From assembly GCA_964624795.1 (NCBI GenBank), contig CAZUZS010000009.1, forward strand, positions 33,952 through 97,951: DNA of 64,000 nucleotides, in the 5' to 3' direction. Position numbers and translations under genes: made by a program. The notes beneath the pieces were generated by a model. That model worked only from the letters and a program-made list of their open reading frames with translations. It did not search any database and was not told the DNA's origin. Within the stretch, counting starts at the first letter, position 1. Every line of letters starts with the position of its first letter. Source of the stretch: CAZUZS01 sp964624795 (GTDB taxonomy: Bacteria; Calditrichota; Calditrichia; RBG-13-44-9). Positions 26,593 to 36,387 of the stretch are shown here, piece by piece.

Positions 26593-27732
26593 TTAATCGA
26601 TGGTAAAGTACCCCATCAGGATTTTCAGTGCTTCCTGAGTCTTGAGTTTCTCCTCGTCATCGTCCGTATTTTGCAGCTTCTCCAACAATTTTCGCACCAC
26701 CAGGCCCCGGATCGTATTCTCCTGCTCAATCAACTCCAGTTTTTCCGAGGCTGTGTATCTTGTCCGGTCCTCGACCTGAAAATAGAAGAACCCGGATTCG
26801 CAAAGCGCCTCCAAACGCGAACCGTTCAACAGAAATTCGGTTGGTCCGGTAAGTATCAACCGAAGAATCTCGCGCTGGTTGGCATATTTCTTAACAATCA
26901 TCTCCGCAACGTCTTCAGTGCTACCTAAATTGTGCTGCGAAAAATCAAGTTCGATTGTTCGATAAAATCTCTTCTGGAATTCGACATCGGTGGAACGGAC
27001 GAATACTTCATCTCGGTCGAATTCCACAACCACCACTTTACGGGCCCCCTCATCCCCCCAGCTCAGCGGTTCCAGGCATCCGGGATAGACAATATGCATT
27101 CCGTCTGAATGATAATGCCGGAAGTTATGATAATGCCCAAGCGCCACATAGTCGAAACCTGTTTTAAACAAAGCCTCGGCGCTCAGAGGAATGTCCTGAC
27201 TGTGCACCTGCCATTCCTGATTACCCACCAGTGAACCATGGATCAATGCGATATTTCGCACGTTCTTTTTTGCCGGCTGAAATGAATCAAATGGAGGACG
27301 GGAAAGAAAGCTGTAGGCCAATCCGTATATGTGGAAGATTTCACCCCGGATATCCACTTCGGCGGGTTCCCGGATGTTTGGCGAGAGTAAAAGTGTTACG
27401 CCGGGGAACCTTTCCCTGCGAAAGACTGATTGGGGAGAAATAATATTATCGTGATTACCGGGCACCAGGAATACCGGAATATCCTTTTCGGCCACGTCGC
27501 GGAAAACAGCTTTCACTTTACCCAGAAGATTTATGTCAGGGAATGGCGAATCAAATAAATCGCCGGCTATCAGGATAGCATCCACCGGCGGGGTTTCTTC
27601 CATCGCCTGGTAAATCAATTGGGTAAAACTCTGGAATAGCTCGTGCGTCCGGATTTCCTGTTTTTCCACAGGGAGATATTTTTGTCGTGCGCCTAAGTGG
27701 ATATCTGCTAAATGTAAAAACCGGGCTGCCAT
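26593..27732 (-). CDS. SbcD/YhaO-like DNA exonuclease (Mre11 family)
   Basis: A 379-residue metallophosphoesterase of the Mre11/SbcD/YhaO family. Motifs are in order: LHLADIHLG (DxH), IAGDLFDSPFPD (GDxxD), VPGNHDN (GNHD), ALIHGS and LGHYHNF (GHxH), binding two metal ions. The C-terminal part is of unknown fold with an acidic KLQNTDDDEEKLK end. It lies 156 bases before the ATPase gene in the same direction and should be its nuclease partner. Confidence 0.92.
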   Translation of the reverse strand: MAARFLHLADIHLGARQKYLPVEKQEIRTHELFQSFTQLIYQAMEETPPVDAILIAGDLFDSPFPDINLLGKVKAVFRDVAEKDIPVFLVPGNHDNIISPQSVFRRERFPGVTLLLSPNIREPAEVDIRGEIFHIYGLAYSFLSRPPFDSFQPAKKNVRNIALIHGSLVGNQEWQVHSQDIPLSAEALFKTGFDYVALGHYHNFRHYHSDGMHIVYPGCLEPLSWGDEGARKVVVVEFDRDEVFVRSTDVEFQKRFYRTIELDFSQHNLGSTEDVAEMIVKKYANQREILRLILTGPTEFLLNGSRLEALCESGFFYFQVEDRTRYTASEKLELIEQENTIRGLVVRKLLEKLQNTDDDEEKLKTQEALKILMGYFTID

Positions 27733-27890
27733 TTAGTATTCGATGTAAATTTTATTGTGCGCTCTGAATATCGTTGGATAAATTTTTGCCGCAATGAGGC
27801 AAATGAAATTTGCCAAAAGAAAAGTAAACAAAATAGTTAACAAAAATATGTGCTGAAATTTTTCGGCAATTAAATGAAAGAGGGGTAAAA

Positions 27891-28280
27891 TTACCTGAAT
27901 AGCGCCTTTATGCTGCCCCACGTGCGGTTGATCCCGGTAACCACCATTACGGGCAAAGATTCGCTATGCTGAGAACTGCCATCCTTATTGACAATTCTCA
28001 GTCGATAATAGAACAAACTCTTGATCTTTCCCAACTGGTCGTCCACAAAGAGGTACTGAAAACCAGGCCCTTTCGCAGCAACTTCACCAATATCTGAAAA
28101 TGATCGATTATCAATGGACCGCTCGATTACGAACTTATCCACATTGACTTCCTGCGTCGTTTTCCACTGCAGGGAAATTTCGCTGGATCCCGGTTCAGCC
28201 TTCCATTCGGTGAGAATCGCATTGGCGAAGAGCAGAGAAACAAAGCTGAAAATAAGAACAATGTATTTTATTGTTTTCAT
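27891..28280 (-). CDS. Small secreted protein with one fibronectin type III-like domain
   Basis: About 129 residues, with a signal peptide (KYIVLIFSFVSLLFANA). A single Fn3-like beta sandwich follows: LTEWKAEPGSSEISLQWKT, VDKFVIERSIDNRSF, LFYYRLRIVNKDGS. It matches the pattern often found next to C-terminal sorting domains in FCB secreted proteins, but here it stands alone. The last residues (SIKALFR) are basic. Met at 28280 is chosen because it puts the signal peptide at the N-terminus; an ATG at 28304 is the alternative. Function unknown. Confidence 0.65.
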   Translation of the reverse strand: MKTIKYIVLIFSFVSLLFANAILTEWKAEPGSSEISLQWKTTQEVNVDKFVIERSIDNRSFSDIGEVAAKGPGFQYLFVDDQLGKIKSLFYYRLRIVNKDGSSQHSESLPVMVVTGINRTWGSIKALFR

Positions 28281-28472
28281 ATACTGCTGATTCTTTGACA
28301 ACATAATTTAACATTTTTTTTCACTAAATCAAGCCCCAAGATTAAAATTATCGGCAGAATGCCTTTCTTATTCAGGTAAACCTTTTATAGCTTCCACATC
28401 AGAATGGCGCTTGCTCAGCTTTACCATCACGGAAGCACGCCGCCAAATCGATATTGGAAACATGCCTCTACG

Positions 28473-31163
28473 TTAAAATCTATAACCAATGGAGAGATAA
28501 ATCAAATCCCGTTTGCCGGCCAGATGTCCATAAGCAAACCGTATGGGGCCAAATATAGAATTTACGGCGATGTAACTTCCCCAGCTTGTCAGAAAATCGG
28601 ATCGGCGAATGGGATCTTCCGATGTTTCCCACACTGCTCCAACATCAAAGGTCACACCAAAATACAAATCGAGCGGTTTAAACAGCGGACGCAAATTCTG
28701 CCGAACTTCATTTCTGAAATGAAGGAATTGACGTCCGAATTTTTCATTCTCATAAAGACCGGGAAAGTCTGTCATCCCACCCAGGGTAAAGAATTCCGAA
28801 AAAGGAAGGGTGAGGTCAGCACTACCACCCTCTGCTTTTGCATGGTAATTCAAATGGTGAAACAGGGGATAATAGCCCTCCAGCCCGATATAGAAACGAG
28901 TAAATGCCGTAGACCCGCCCAAAATTCTCTGGTTTCCGCTTTCCCAGAACCAGCGGTTGTAGATCCCTTTGTCGGGAAAAGGCAATTTATCTCGTTTGTC
29001 AACCGTAGAACGGATGGTGATGGAGCGAATCCGGTAGCGATCCCGATATGGGAAAAGCTCGCTATTCGAATAAACATTTACATGGTCCCAGCGGAGCTCT
29101 GCGGTAATTGAGCCCAAACGCTCAATCTGCTGACCCAGGATGAATTGCACCCCGCGTTTTATGGTCAAATATTCACCCAACCGCTTGAAGTCCCGGTAGT
29201 AACGGTCCTGCCGATCCCGGTAATAAAGAGACAGCCGGTAGGTTAGCAGCGTATTAAACAAACGCACGCTATAAACCCGGAATTCCGCCTGCCGCTCCAG
29301 ATCGCCAATGAGGCCCGAGAGAGAGGCTTTTATTTCACGACCGAAAAGATTATCTTCGGCGAATTCCATGAACGCATTGCCTTTCCTCTCCAGCGATACA
29401 TTTCCGCCCAGGCGCATCAAAAAATACTTCTTTTCTTTCACTTTTATGATCAGTCGGTTTCCGGACGGATTGCGGTTGACATTTAACATCACCCGGTCGA
29501 ACAGCCCTGTGCTGTAAATGTTTCGAATCCCCTGTACGGCCATATCTGCTTTGAATATTTCGCCTTTCTTTAATGGAAATTCCCTGAGAATAATGCTGTT
29601 CTGCGTAACGGAATTTCCCTGAATTTGCAGAGCCTCGACATAGCCTTCGTCGATCCGGATTATTAATCGATGAGTGGACTGGTCGAATTTGACCATGGAG
29701 ATGCGTGCAAGGGAGTACCCGGATTTTGTATATAGATCGAGCACTCTGTCCAGCCCGGAAAAGAGCAGATTATAATCAAGTATTTCATGCTCTGATATTT
29801 TAAATTGATTTTCGAGCAGGGAATCGGGCAGGCTGTGACGGCTTTCAAACTCAACGCCCTCTACTGCCGGATTTTCCTTCAGATGGAATTCCACACGGAA
29901 AGCGTGAGGTTCCCCTTTTAGAAGAGCATATGCATCGCCGAATAAGCCACTATTATAAAACCTATACAAATCATGATAAATATCATACTCGTACAGGCTC
30001 CGTCCGCTCTGTGTCTGCATTCCCTTAATAAGCGTGTCCGATGGCACACTGTCACTTCCAATAACCTCGACAGTATCAATTTTGCCTAAGTAATCATTGC
30101 TTCCCCACAAGCTTCCCTGCCGGATTTGTATCAATTTTTTAATGGAATCGATTTTGCCAAGCGTAGCCAGGTATCCGGCATCGATCAGAGAATCGATTGA
30201 ACTGAAATCGGAAGCGCCGTGGTTCCCAACCTGCGGCTGGATGAGTATGTCCGCAAGATTCCTGCTCTCCCGGGTGGGTTCGCGCATCATTATTGTTGTT
30301 ACCTGGTCTGCAAGCTGCCACGGTGACTTCATCTGATCCGGTGTCCGCAGCGGCGAAGTAACATCCACCGCAATAGTAATATTGGCACCGTCATTAATCG
30401 CCACATCTACCGGCAGATTGTCCCGAATGCCGCCGTCTGCCAACCACATGTGGTCGAGCTCTACCGGTGCGAACAGCAGCGGTATGGCGCTGCTGGCGCT
30501 GATCGCCTCCGCCAGATCCCCCTTTTTGAGAACCACCCGTCGTCCACTTATCAAATCCGTTGAGACAGCGCGGAATGGAATGCGCAAGTTATCGAAATTG
30601 TTTGCAGCCTGAAATGTTGCCCGCAGGAGGCGCGAGTAGATAATATCGAACATCCTCTGCCCCTGCGAAATTGCGGATGGAATGTAAGGCACGCCATTAT
30701 CGAAGCGCAATTCCAGTATATGCCGCCGGGGATCAGACTTTTGGGACCAAAAGAGGTTGGTTCGATAAGCTTCATCATTAAACAGGTTTGGCCAATTGAT
30801 CTCATGAATTATTTTTGTCACCGTGGAAACATCATATCCTGCGGCGTAAAATCCGCCGATAAAACTGCCTATGCTGCTGCCCACAATGAGATCTATGGGT
30901 ATGTCGTTCTCCTCCAGCGCTCTTAAAACGCCAATATGCGCAAATCCGCGCGCGCCGCCGCCGCTTAAAACTAAAGCCACTTTCAAGGTTTTGGGAGATC
31001 GGTAGGTGAGGTTTTCGAGGGGAAATCTTTCCAGCGAATCCGATTGGAGGGTGATTTTCCGTACCACCGGCGAATCCTGAGCCGAAGCCGAAACACCAAC
31101 CATTAAAAGAAAAAGCAATAAAAGGGGGCGTGATATATTTCGCAGAAATTCAGACAACTTCAA
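28473..31163 (-). CDS. Patatin-like phospholipase fused to an Omp85 barrel (PlpD-like)
   Basis: An 896-residue secreted protein. After a signal peptide (1-29) comes a patatin domain with all active-site elements: oxyanion GGGARG (68-73), nucleophile GSSIG (Ser97) and the DGG motif (Asp243). POTRA-like segments follow at about 360-590 (VEALQIQGNSVTQNSIILREF; GIRNIYSTGLFDRVMLNV), then a C-terminal barrel ending YLSIGYRF. This matches type Vd autotransporters/PlpD of Pseudomonas but with more POTRA units. It is probably an outer-membrane protein carrying a lipase. The start follows a weak site. Confidence 0.92.
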   Translation of the reverse strand: MKLSEFLRNISRPLLLLFLLMVGVSASAQDSPVVRKITLQSDSLERFPLENLTYRSPKTLKVALVLSGGGARGFAHIGVLRALEENDIPIDLIVGSSIGSFIGGFYAAGYDVSTVTKIIHEINWPNLFNDEAYRTNLFWSQKSDPRRHILELRFDNGVPYIPSAISQGQRMFDIIYSRLLRATFQAANNFDNLRIPFRAVSTDLISGRRVVLKKGDLAEAISASSAIPLLFAPVELDHMWLADGGIRDNLPVDVAINDGANITIAVDVTSPLRTPDQMKSPWQLADQVTTIMMREPTRESRNLADILIQPQVGNHGASDFSSIDSLIDAGYLATLGKIDSIKKLIQIRQGSLWGSNDYLGKIDTVEVIGSDSVPSDTLIKGMQTQSGRSLYEYDIYHDLYRFYNSGLFGDAYALLKGEPHAFRVEFHLKENPAVEGVEFESRHSLPDSLLENQFKISEHEILDYNLLFSGLDRVLDLYTKSGYSLARISMVKFDQSTHRLIIRIDEGYVEALQIQGNSVTQNSIILREFPLKKGEIFKADMAVQGIRNIYSTGLFDRVMLNVNRNPSGNRLIIKVKEKKYFLMRLGGNVSLERKGNAFMEFAEDNLFGREIKASLSGLIGDLERQAEFRVYSVRLFNTLLTYRLSLYYRDRQDRYYRDFKRLGEYLTIKRGVQFILGQQIERLGSITAELRWDHVNVYSNSELFPYRDRYRIRSITIRSTVDKRDKLPFPDKGIYNRWFWESGNQRILGGSTAFTRFYIGLEGYYPLFHHLNYHAKAEGGSADLTLPFSEFFTLGGMTDFPGLYENEKFGRQFLHFRNEVRQNLRPLFKPLDLYFGVTFDVGAVWETSEDPIRRSDFLTSWGSYIAVNSIFGPIRFAYGHLAGKRDLIYLSIGYRF

Positions 31164-31362
31164 AGTTTATCCTGTTTTGCAGTCTTCAAATTCAAATTTC
31201 ATTAAATTTACATACTGCATCAGGTTAACCCAACTGCAATTATTCAGATTTCACAACATTGGCACTTGGATGTAGGTAACAATATTACGAATTGGTTCAG
31301 CATCTCAAAACAATATGATTTTCACAAACAACTAAAATAGCACGATTCGGGAGATACCCATC

Positions 31363-34300
31363 TCATTTGGAAGCGTCCGGTTGACGGGATAATGTTTCAA
31401 AATACAATTTTATCAACTCCCGATACTCGGGTGAATATCCCTCCTGCAAGGCTTCCATCAACTCTTTTCGGAGACGATCCTCTTTTTGCAGCAGTGCCTC
31501 ACGCAGCTCCGGCGGCGATTTCACAATCGCTTGCTTTTCCCACTCGGCTTGCCGCTTTTTGGAATATTCCTTTTCACGCACCGACTTCTGTGCATCCAGC
31601 AAACGGGAAAGGATACGCTCCTGCCGTTCAATTACTTTTCTATCCAGATTCTGCGCTTTTAGCTGTTTGATGACCTCATCCATCTCGCCACCCAGCTCTC
31701 CCAGCCGACCTAACACATCCCGTCGATTCCCGTTTTCATCCGTCATTTTTTGCAGGGACTGCCGCACCATTTCCTGCTGGGCGGCGAGGCGCCCCAAATC
31801 ATCGGAAGAAAGCTGCAATCGGCCCTGCTGCCCCTTTTGAAAGAGACTCATGCTTTGTTGATTTATTTGTCCCTGTTGCCCGGACATTTGCTGAAGCTGT
31901 TGCATAAATTCCTGGAAGCCGGAGGCAGAAGAGGCCTGGGACATCTGGCTCATGGAACTTTGCAGTGAAAGTAATGCCCGGTTAAAACCAGCCATCGCCT
32001 CCCGCTGCGGCCTGGCTGCCTGGCGCCCATTGCGATTTTCAAGCTGTTCCAATGAATTATCCATCTTCGATATGATGTCGGCCATAACCTGGTTTAGCTG
32101 CGGCGAAAGGAAAAAAGTTTTATTCGAAATCTGGACCAGTTGTCCGATAATCCGGCGGGTAGCCTCCTGCAATTGTGATTGCTGCCGGGCGATTTCATTG
32201 ATCTGGGAAGATGCCGGACTCAATTTTTCCGACTGCCGGGCCAGATTCTCCTGCTGGAAAGACGTTGAAAGCATGTCTTGCATCGCTTTTTGCATTTCGC
32301 CCGCTAATTCCTGTTTCTGCTGCATGTTCATATTCTGGCTGGCCATGTTCAGCATATTTTGCAGCTTCTGCATTTTGGAGCTGATCTGCTGGCCCGACTG
32401 CGAAGCTTGCTGCTGATTTCCGGAGGACATTTGCTGCTGCATCTGCTCCATCGCCTTTTCAATCTGCTCCTGATCCATGAAAGCCTTGGACTTTTCCAGC
32501 ATTTCGGACAACTGCTGCATCATCTCCTGGTAATCCTTGCGCGTCTGGTCGAGCTTGTCTTTCAGGAATTCAGTTTCTTTTTGCAGATTGTTTTCCTTTG
32601 TTTCCAGCCGGTTCATATCTTCCGGTGAGTTCTCTTTTTCAGCCAACTTTTGATTGACCTGGTCCTGCTCCTTCTTGATTTTATCGGCGAGATTAGCCAG
32701 CTCGTCCATTTTCTGTTCTAACTGAACCCGTTTCAGTAGTTCGTAGGTTCTTTCAATATTCTTTTGAAACTGCTCCATGGAAAGCTGAAATTTTTCCATG
32801 GCTTTTTGCAGCTCACGGGGATCCGACTTCTCCAACGCCTGCCGCAGTTTTTCCATGGCATCCTTGAGCTCCGGCGATGCCAGGTCTTCCATCATCTTCT
32901 GGATTTCAAAATATTTTTCCACCGTTTCGGGGTTCAACATTTTGTTCTGGTCCAACTGCTTCACCACATCTTCCAGGTCCTTCTGAATTTCAGAAAGCTT
33001 GTCCATCGCCTTTCGCTGTTTTTCAAGCTGTTCCTTAATCTGCTGTTTTCTTTCCCAGTTGATGTCTGTTTCTTTCTTCAGCTCGCGATTGATTTCCTCC
33101 AGTTTCTTCTTCAACTCTTTCGATTCGCTGGAAACATCTTTCATCTTTTCCAATTGATCGTCCTGTTGCTGGTCTGCCTGCGACATGATTTCCAGCAACG
33201 ATGGCAGCCGGATAGTAAATTCCGCAGTCTTAAAAGACTTGGGACCACTCACGTTATCGTTATCAAAAACTTCCACATAGTAGCGAATGTAATCATCCGG
33301 AACCATGTAGAAAGACGTCAGGTCCCAGGAATTTTCGCTGAAAGCCTTGCCGTTCTCTATTTTCCTATAAGGAAGTTTCATCCGAAAGCTGCTGCTGTCA
33401 CCTCCCGAACCCTGACGAATGACCTGGCCTTTCAACCAGAGACCGGAAAAACCGTAATCGTCTCGCAGTTCAACAAACAGCGGCATTTTAAGCTCATCAC
33501 CCAAGTCCACATCTGCCCCCGGCTGTTTGATTTCCGCGAACGGATATTCATCGCTGAGCGGGAAGATGCTGTATTCTACAGGATCAGAATTTTCGATGCT
33601 GTCCGAATCGAAAATATGGATTGCATAATTCAGGTTTTTGGATACTTTAAAGGCCCCATTCGCCGTATGTCCTGCAACTTGCAAGGGAAGGCGGGTTGAA
33701 TCACTGAAAAGAACAAATGCCCCCGAAAGCTGCTTATCGGCTTCGATATGCAGATTTGCCAGGCTTCCCTTCAGCGTGGTGATCTCGCCATCGTTTGGCG
33801 GCAGCAATTTTGCCGGAAGTTTTGAGTAGGCAGGCGGGACAACCTTCACCTGGAGATTGCGAACCATTGGACGCGCGCGTACCACGACCCGCCCGGCAGG
33901 TGAAATTGCAGGCCTGTTGCGAAACCGCGGCTGGCCAATTTCTCCCAGGAAATAGTAGCCGAAGGAATTTCGCACATGATCCAGCTTGTAGTTGAATTGG
34001 CCTCCCGGCCGTACCTGCAAGCTGATTTTATTCACGTTTTGTTTCGAGTCCGACGGCGTCGTTTTTGCGGTATCTTCTATCACCAGGAAAAGATGCTCGG
34101 GAGTAACACCTTCAAAATTGCCTTGCAGCACAACGGGATCGTTCCGGAGAACTCCAACATCTCCGGAGAGATTATTGAGCTTCACAGGAAGCGGTTCCTG
34201 AAAATTTTTCCAGGGAAGGACCATCTTTCTCAGGGCAAGCTCCACCGGCACCGGAAAAGCAACATAGACAACCAGAAGCGCCGAGAGGGCGGCCAACATG

Positions 34301-34791
34301 GGGCGGGTATTTGCCAACAACGATTTGTATTTCACAACTTTCCGGAACGAAAGATGGGAGAAACGCTGGAACAATTGGGAAAGCGCCATATTTTTCAGCC
34401 TTGCGGAACCACCACTGGCGCGATCCTGGTAGATCTGGATGTAATTCAGCAGCGCATCACGAACAGCAGAATCGGTTTGCCCAATGCGCCCCGCGGTATG
34501 AAATATTTCCACCTGTGACGGCGACGAAATTTCGCGAAGCGAAGGATAAATGCGGGTAAATCCGAATATAAAAAACCAGGCCACCAAACCGGCCGCAAAA
34601 ATCAGCCGAAATGGCTCGGACACATTAAACAACAGGTTACTCAGAATAAAAAGCAGGGCAGCCGCCAGCGAAATGGAAAGAAAGTAAATGCTGTTCAGAA
34701 GTATTTTCCGCAGGAAAAATCGCCGGTGAACAGAGATGATGTGTTGATATATCCCGCGATATTTTTCGTTGATGTCCGAATCCATATTCAT
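31363..34791 (-). CDS. DUF4175-family membrane protein with long coiled coil
   Basis: An 1142-residue protein. Membrane helices lie near the N-terminus (about 28-52, 60-80 and 165-185). A large beta-rich region follows (about 190-520). The C-terminal half is predicted coiled coil, very rich in Gln, Glu, Lys and Met. This is the layout of DUF4175 proteins of FCB bacteria, often near MoxR/DUF58 and DUF4159 genes; function unknown. The periplasmic/cytoplasmic orientation is not settled. A DUF4159 gene lies just upstream, 94 bases away. Confidence 0.8.
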   Translation of the reverse strand: MNMDSDINEKYRGIYQHIISVHRRFFLRKILLNSIYFLSISLAAALLFILSNLLFNVSEPFRLIFAAGLVAWFFIFGFTRIYPSLREISSPSQVEIFHTAGRIGQTDSAVRDALLNYIQIYQDRASGGSARLKNMALSQLFQRFSHLSFRKVVKYKSLLANTRPMLAALSALLVVYVAFPVPVELALRKMVLPWKNFQEPLPVKLNNLSGDVGVLRNDPVVLQGNFEGVTPEHLFLVIEDTAKTTPSDSKQNVNKISLQVRPGGQFNYKLDHVRNSFGYYFLGEIGQPRFRNRPAISPAGRVVVRARPMVRNLQVKVVPPAYSKLPAKLLPPNDGEITTLKGSLANLHIEADKQLSGAFVLFSDSTRLPLQVAGHTANGAFKVSKNLNYAIHIFDSDSIENSDPVEYSIFPLSDEYPFAEIKQPGADVDLGDELKMPLFVELRDDYGFSGLWLKGQVIRQGSGGDSSSFRMKLPYRKIENGKAFSENSWDLTSFYMVPDDYIRYYVEVFDNDNVSGPKSFKTAEFTIRLPSLLEIMSQADQQQDDQLEKMKDVSSESKELKKKLEEINRELKKETDINWERKQQIKEQLEKQRKAMDKLSEIQKDLEDVVKQLDQNKMLNPETVEKYFEIQKMMEDLASPELKDAMEKLRQALEKSDPRELQKAMEKFQLSMEQFQKNIERTYELLKRVQLEQKMDELANLADKIKKEQDQVNQKLAEKENSPEDMNRLETKENNLQKETEFLKDKLDQTRKDYQEMMQQLSEMLEKSKAFMDQEQIEKAMEQMQQQMSSGNQQQASQSGQQISSKMQKLQNMLNMASQNMNMQQKQELAGEMQKAMQDMLSTSFQQENLARQSEKLSPASSQINEIARQQSQLQEATRRIIGQLVQISNKTFFLSPQLNQVMADIISKMDNSLEQLENRNGRQAARPQREAMAGFNRALLSLQSSMSQMSQASSASGFQEFMQQLQQMSGQQGQINQQSMSLFQKGQQGRLQLSSDDLGRLAAQQEMVRQSLQKMTDENGNRRDVLGRLGELGGEMDEVIKQLKAQNLDRKVIERQERILSRLLDAQKSVREKEYSKKRQAEWEKQAIVKSPPELREALLQKEDRLRKELMEALQEGYSPEYRELIKLYFETLSRQPDASK

Positions 34792-34885
34792 CGATCTTTA
34801 ATTTGATAATTGTTATTTGCCGGCAGAAAGTGCTGGGCGAATCGCAGAGCGCATAAATTCCCGGCTGCTTTGTTTTAGTTGGTTT

Positions 34886-35548
34886 TCAATGGGTTAATGC
34901 CCAAACCAGGATGTTCGTCCCCATTTTCAACGCGTTCTCCCGGATGTCCGGCGGGTCGCCATGAATATCCGGATCCTCGCAGCCGTCGCTGATATCGGTA
35001 TTGAATGAGTAAAACGCCACCATCCGTCCATCGTAAAACAGCGCAAAACCGTGGGGCGGACCGCCATCGTGTTTGTGGATTTTGGGCAGTCCGTTGGGAA
35101 ACTGGAAAACGGTATGGTAGATCGGGTTCGAAAAAGGCAGTTCGACCCAGTCGAGCTTGGGGAAAACCCGTTTCATTTCCCGGCGAAACGATATATTCAT
35201 GCCGTAATCATCATCCGCCCAGAGAAATCCACCATGCGTGAGGAATTTGTGCAAACGGGCGATTTCCTCATCCGAGAATTTGATATTTCCGTGCCCTGCC
35301 ATGTAAATAATCGGGTACTTAAAGAAATCGTTGTCCAAAGGGCTGACGGTTACTTCCCGCTCTGCCGTACGAACATTCGTGTGCTGCCCGGCATAGTTAA
35401 ACAAATTCACAAAAGTGGTACGGTTGCCATACCAATCCCCGCCACCCCCGTACTTGACGCGTGCAATAGTTACCGGCTCCTGGGCAGGGAGAACCGCGGG
35501 CAGAATTATCGCTCCCAACAGCATTATTATCCCTGGTATTCTTCTCAT
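34886..35548 (-). CDS. DUF4159-domain secreted protein
   Basis: About 220 residues with a signal peptide (GIIMLLGAIILPAVLPAQ). The DUF4159 domain is clear: VTIARVKYGGGGDWYG, YPIIYMAGHGNIKFSDEEIARL, GGFLWADDDYGMN and FALFYDGRMVAFYSFNTDI. The fold is thought to be ThuA/glutamine-amidotransferase-like. Its function is unknown. The ATG at 35548 is chosen so that the signal peptide is at the N-terminus; an open frame runs 42 codons further. It is upstream of the DUF4175 gene on the same strand, so the two probably work together. Confidence 0.85.
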   Translation of the reverse strand: MRRIPGIIMLLGAIILPAVLPAQEPVTIARVKYGGGGDWYGNRTTFVNLFNYAGQHTNVRTAEREVTVSPLDNDFFKYPIIYMAGHGNIKFSDEEIARLHKFLTHGGFLWADDDYGMNISFRREMKRVFPKLDWVELPFSNPIYHTVFQFPNGLPKIHKHDGGPPHGFALFYDGRMVAFYSFNTDISDGCEDPDIHGDPPDIRENALKMGTNILVWALTH

Positions 35549-35848
35549 CACATTATTCCAAAACATGTTACTGGAAAATATACAAAAAATGCGATCAAAA
35601 CTCAGCTGCCAAAAACAGCACTCAATGTTAATATCTCCATGTCTGCAAGTCGATCCGGCAGCGCCCTCTTGCAAAAACCGATCGGCCCGCGTTCAATATC
35701 TTCAACTAACTGAATAAAAGGGAAACAGTTTCGCACCAATTATCAATTTTGGACAAAACAAAAGGGGAAACTGCACAAAACAGACGCTTTCGGAAGGCAT
35801 CCGATCTGTTCGATGCAAAATCCCCTTAAGATTGAAAAACAATTCTAT
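35549..35848. other. Intergenic region containing a long nested hairpin
   Basis: About 300 bases between the DUF4159 start and the DUF456 stop. The hairpin at 35762-35827 is listed separately. The remainder would hold the promoter of the DUF4159-DUF4175 pair, but no boxes are convincing. Confidence 0.4.
35762..35827 (-). terminator. Long nested hairpin ending the giant-protein operon
   Basis: Four stem segments nest in order. AAGGGGA (35762-35768) pairs with TCCCCTT (35821-35827), GCA (35773) with TGC (35816), ACAGA (35780-35784) with TCTGT (35805-35809), and CGGA (35791-35794) with TCCG (35800-35803). Read on the minus strand it is followed by CCCCTTTTGTTTTG. It starts 22 bases after the DUF456 stop. 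It is probably an intrinsic terminator, though its internal loops are larger than usual. Confidence 0.5.
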
Positions 35849-36349
35849 TTAAAAGAACAACCTGCTTGCCACCATAACTACCATGGTTACCGAGCCAATT
35901 GCCTTCACGGTCAGTCCGCCAACCCGCCCAAGAATTGCGCCCAGTGTTGCATGAAGGGCATCTTTGAACGATTTGCCGCGGATAAGCTCGATTCCAAGTG
36001 TTCCCACGCTGACCCCGACAAAACCGCCAAGAATGGCGCCCAGAACGGGGCTGAAGAAAAATCCGCTTATACTGCCCAGAATTCCGCCCACAATGGCAGC
36101 GACAACACCCAATTTAGTGGCGCCATATCTTCGCGCACCGAAAGCGATAATGACATATTCCAACAACTCAACAGCTACTGCAATAATAAGAAGCGTAATC
36201 AGGAATGAGGTTGAAAATCGACTGAAGTCGGTTGCCAAACCGTACCAAATTGTATCCAGAACGACAATAAAATTTCCCGGAATGCTCAGAAAATTAGAAA
36301 AAATACTAAATCCGAGTATTGCAATAAAAACAATCTCTAATACTTCCAT
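35849..36349 (-). CDS. DUF456-family membrane protein
   Basis: A 166-residue integral membrane protein of the DUF456 family. Glycine-rich hydrophobic helices fill it: AAIVGGILGSISGFFFSPVLGAILGGFVGVSVG is typical of the family (glycine-zipper helices). Function unknown. It starts 38 bases after the STAS gene, so it is probably the last gene of the same transcript, and the nested hairpin follows it. Confidence 0.85.
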   Translation of the reverse strand: MEVLEIVFIAILGFSIFSNFLSIPGNFIVVLDTIWYGLATDFSRFSTSFLITLLIIAVAVELLEYVIIAFGARRYGATKLGVVAAIVGGILGSISGFFFSPVLGAILGGFVGVSVGTLGIELIRGKSFKDALHATLGAILGRVGGLTVKAIGSVTMVVMVASRLFF

Positions 36350-36387
36350 CTATAAATCCTTATAAATTTACGTCCTTGTTTAACAAG

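Noticed and set aside
32764..33699. A 311-codon plus-strand frame rich in Leu and Phe, looking membrane-like
   Set aside because: It is antisense to the Glu/Lys/Gln-rich coiled coil of the DUF4175 gene; antisense of such codons naturally reads as Leu/Phe-rich.
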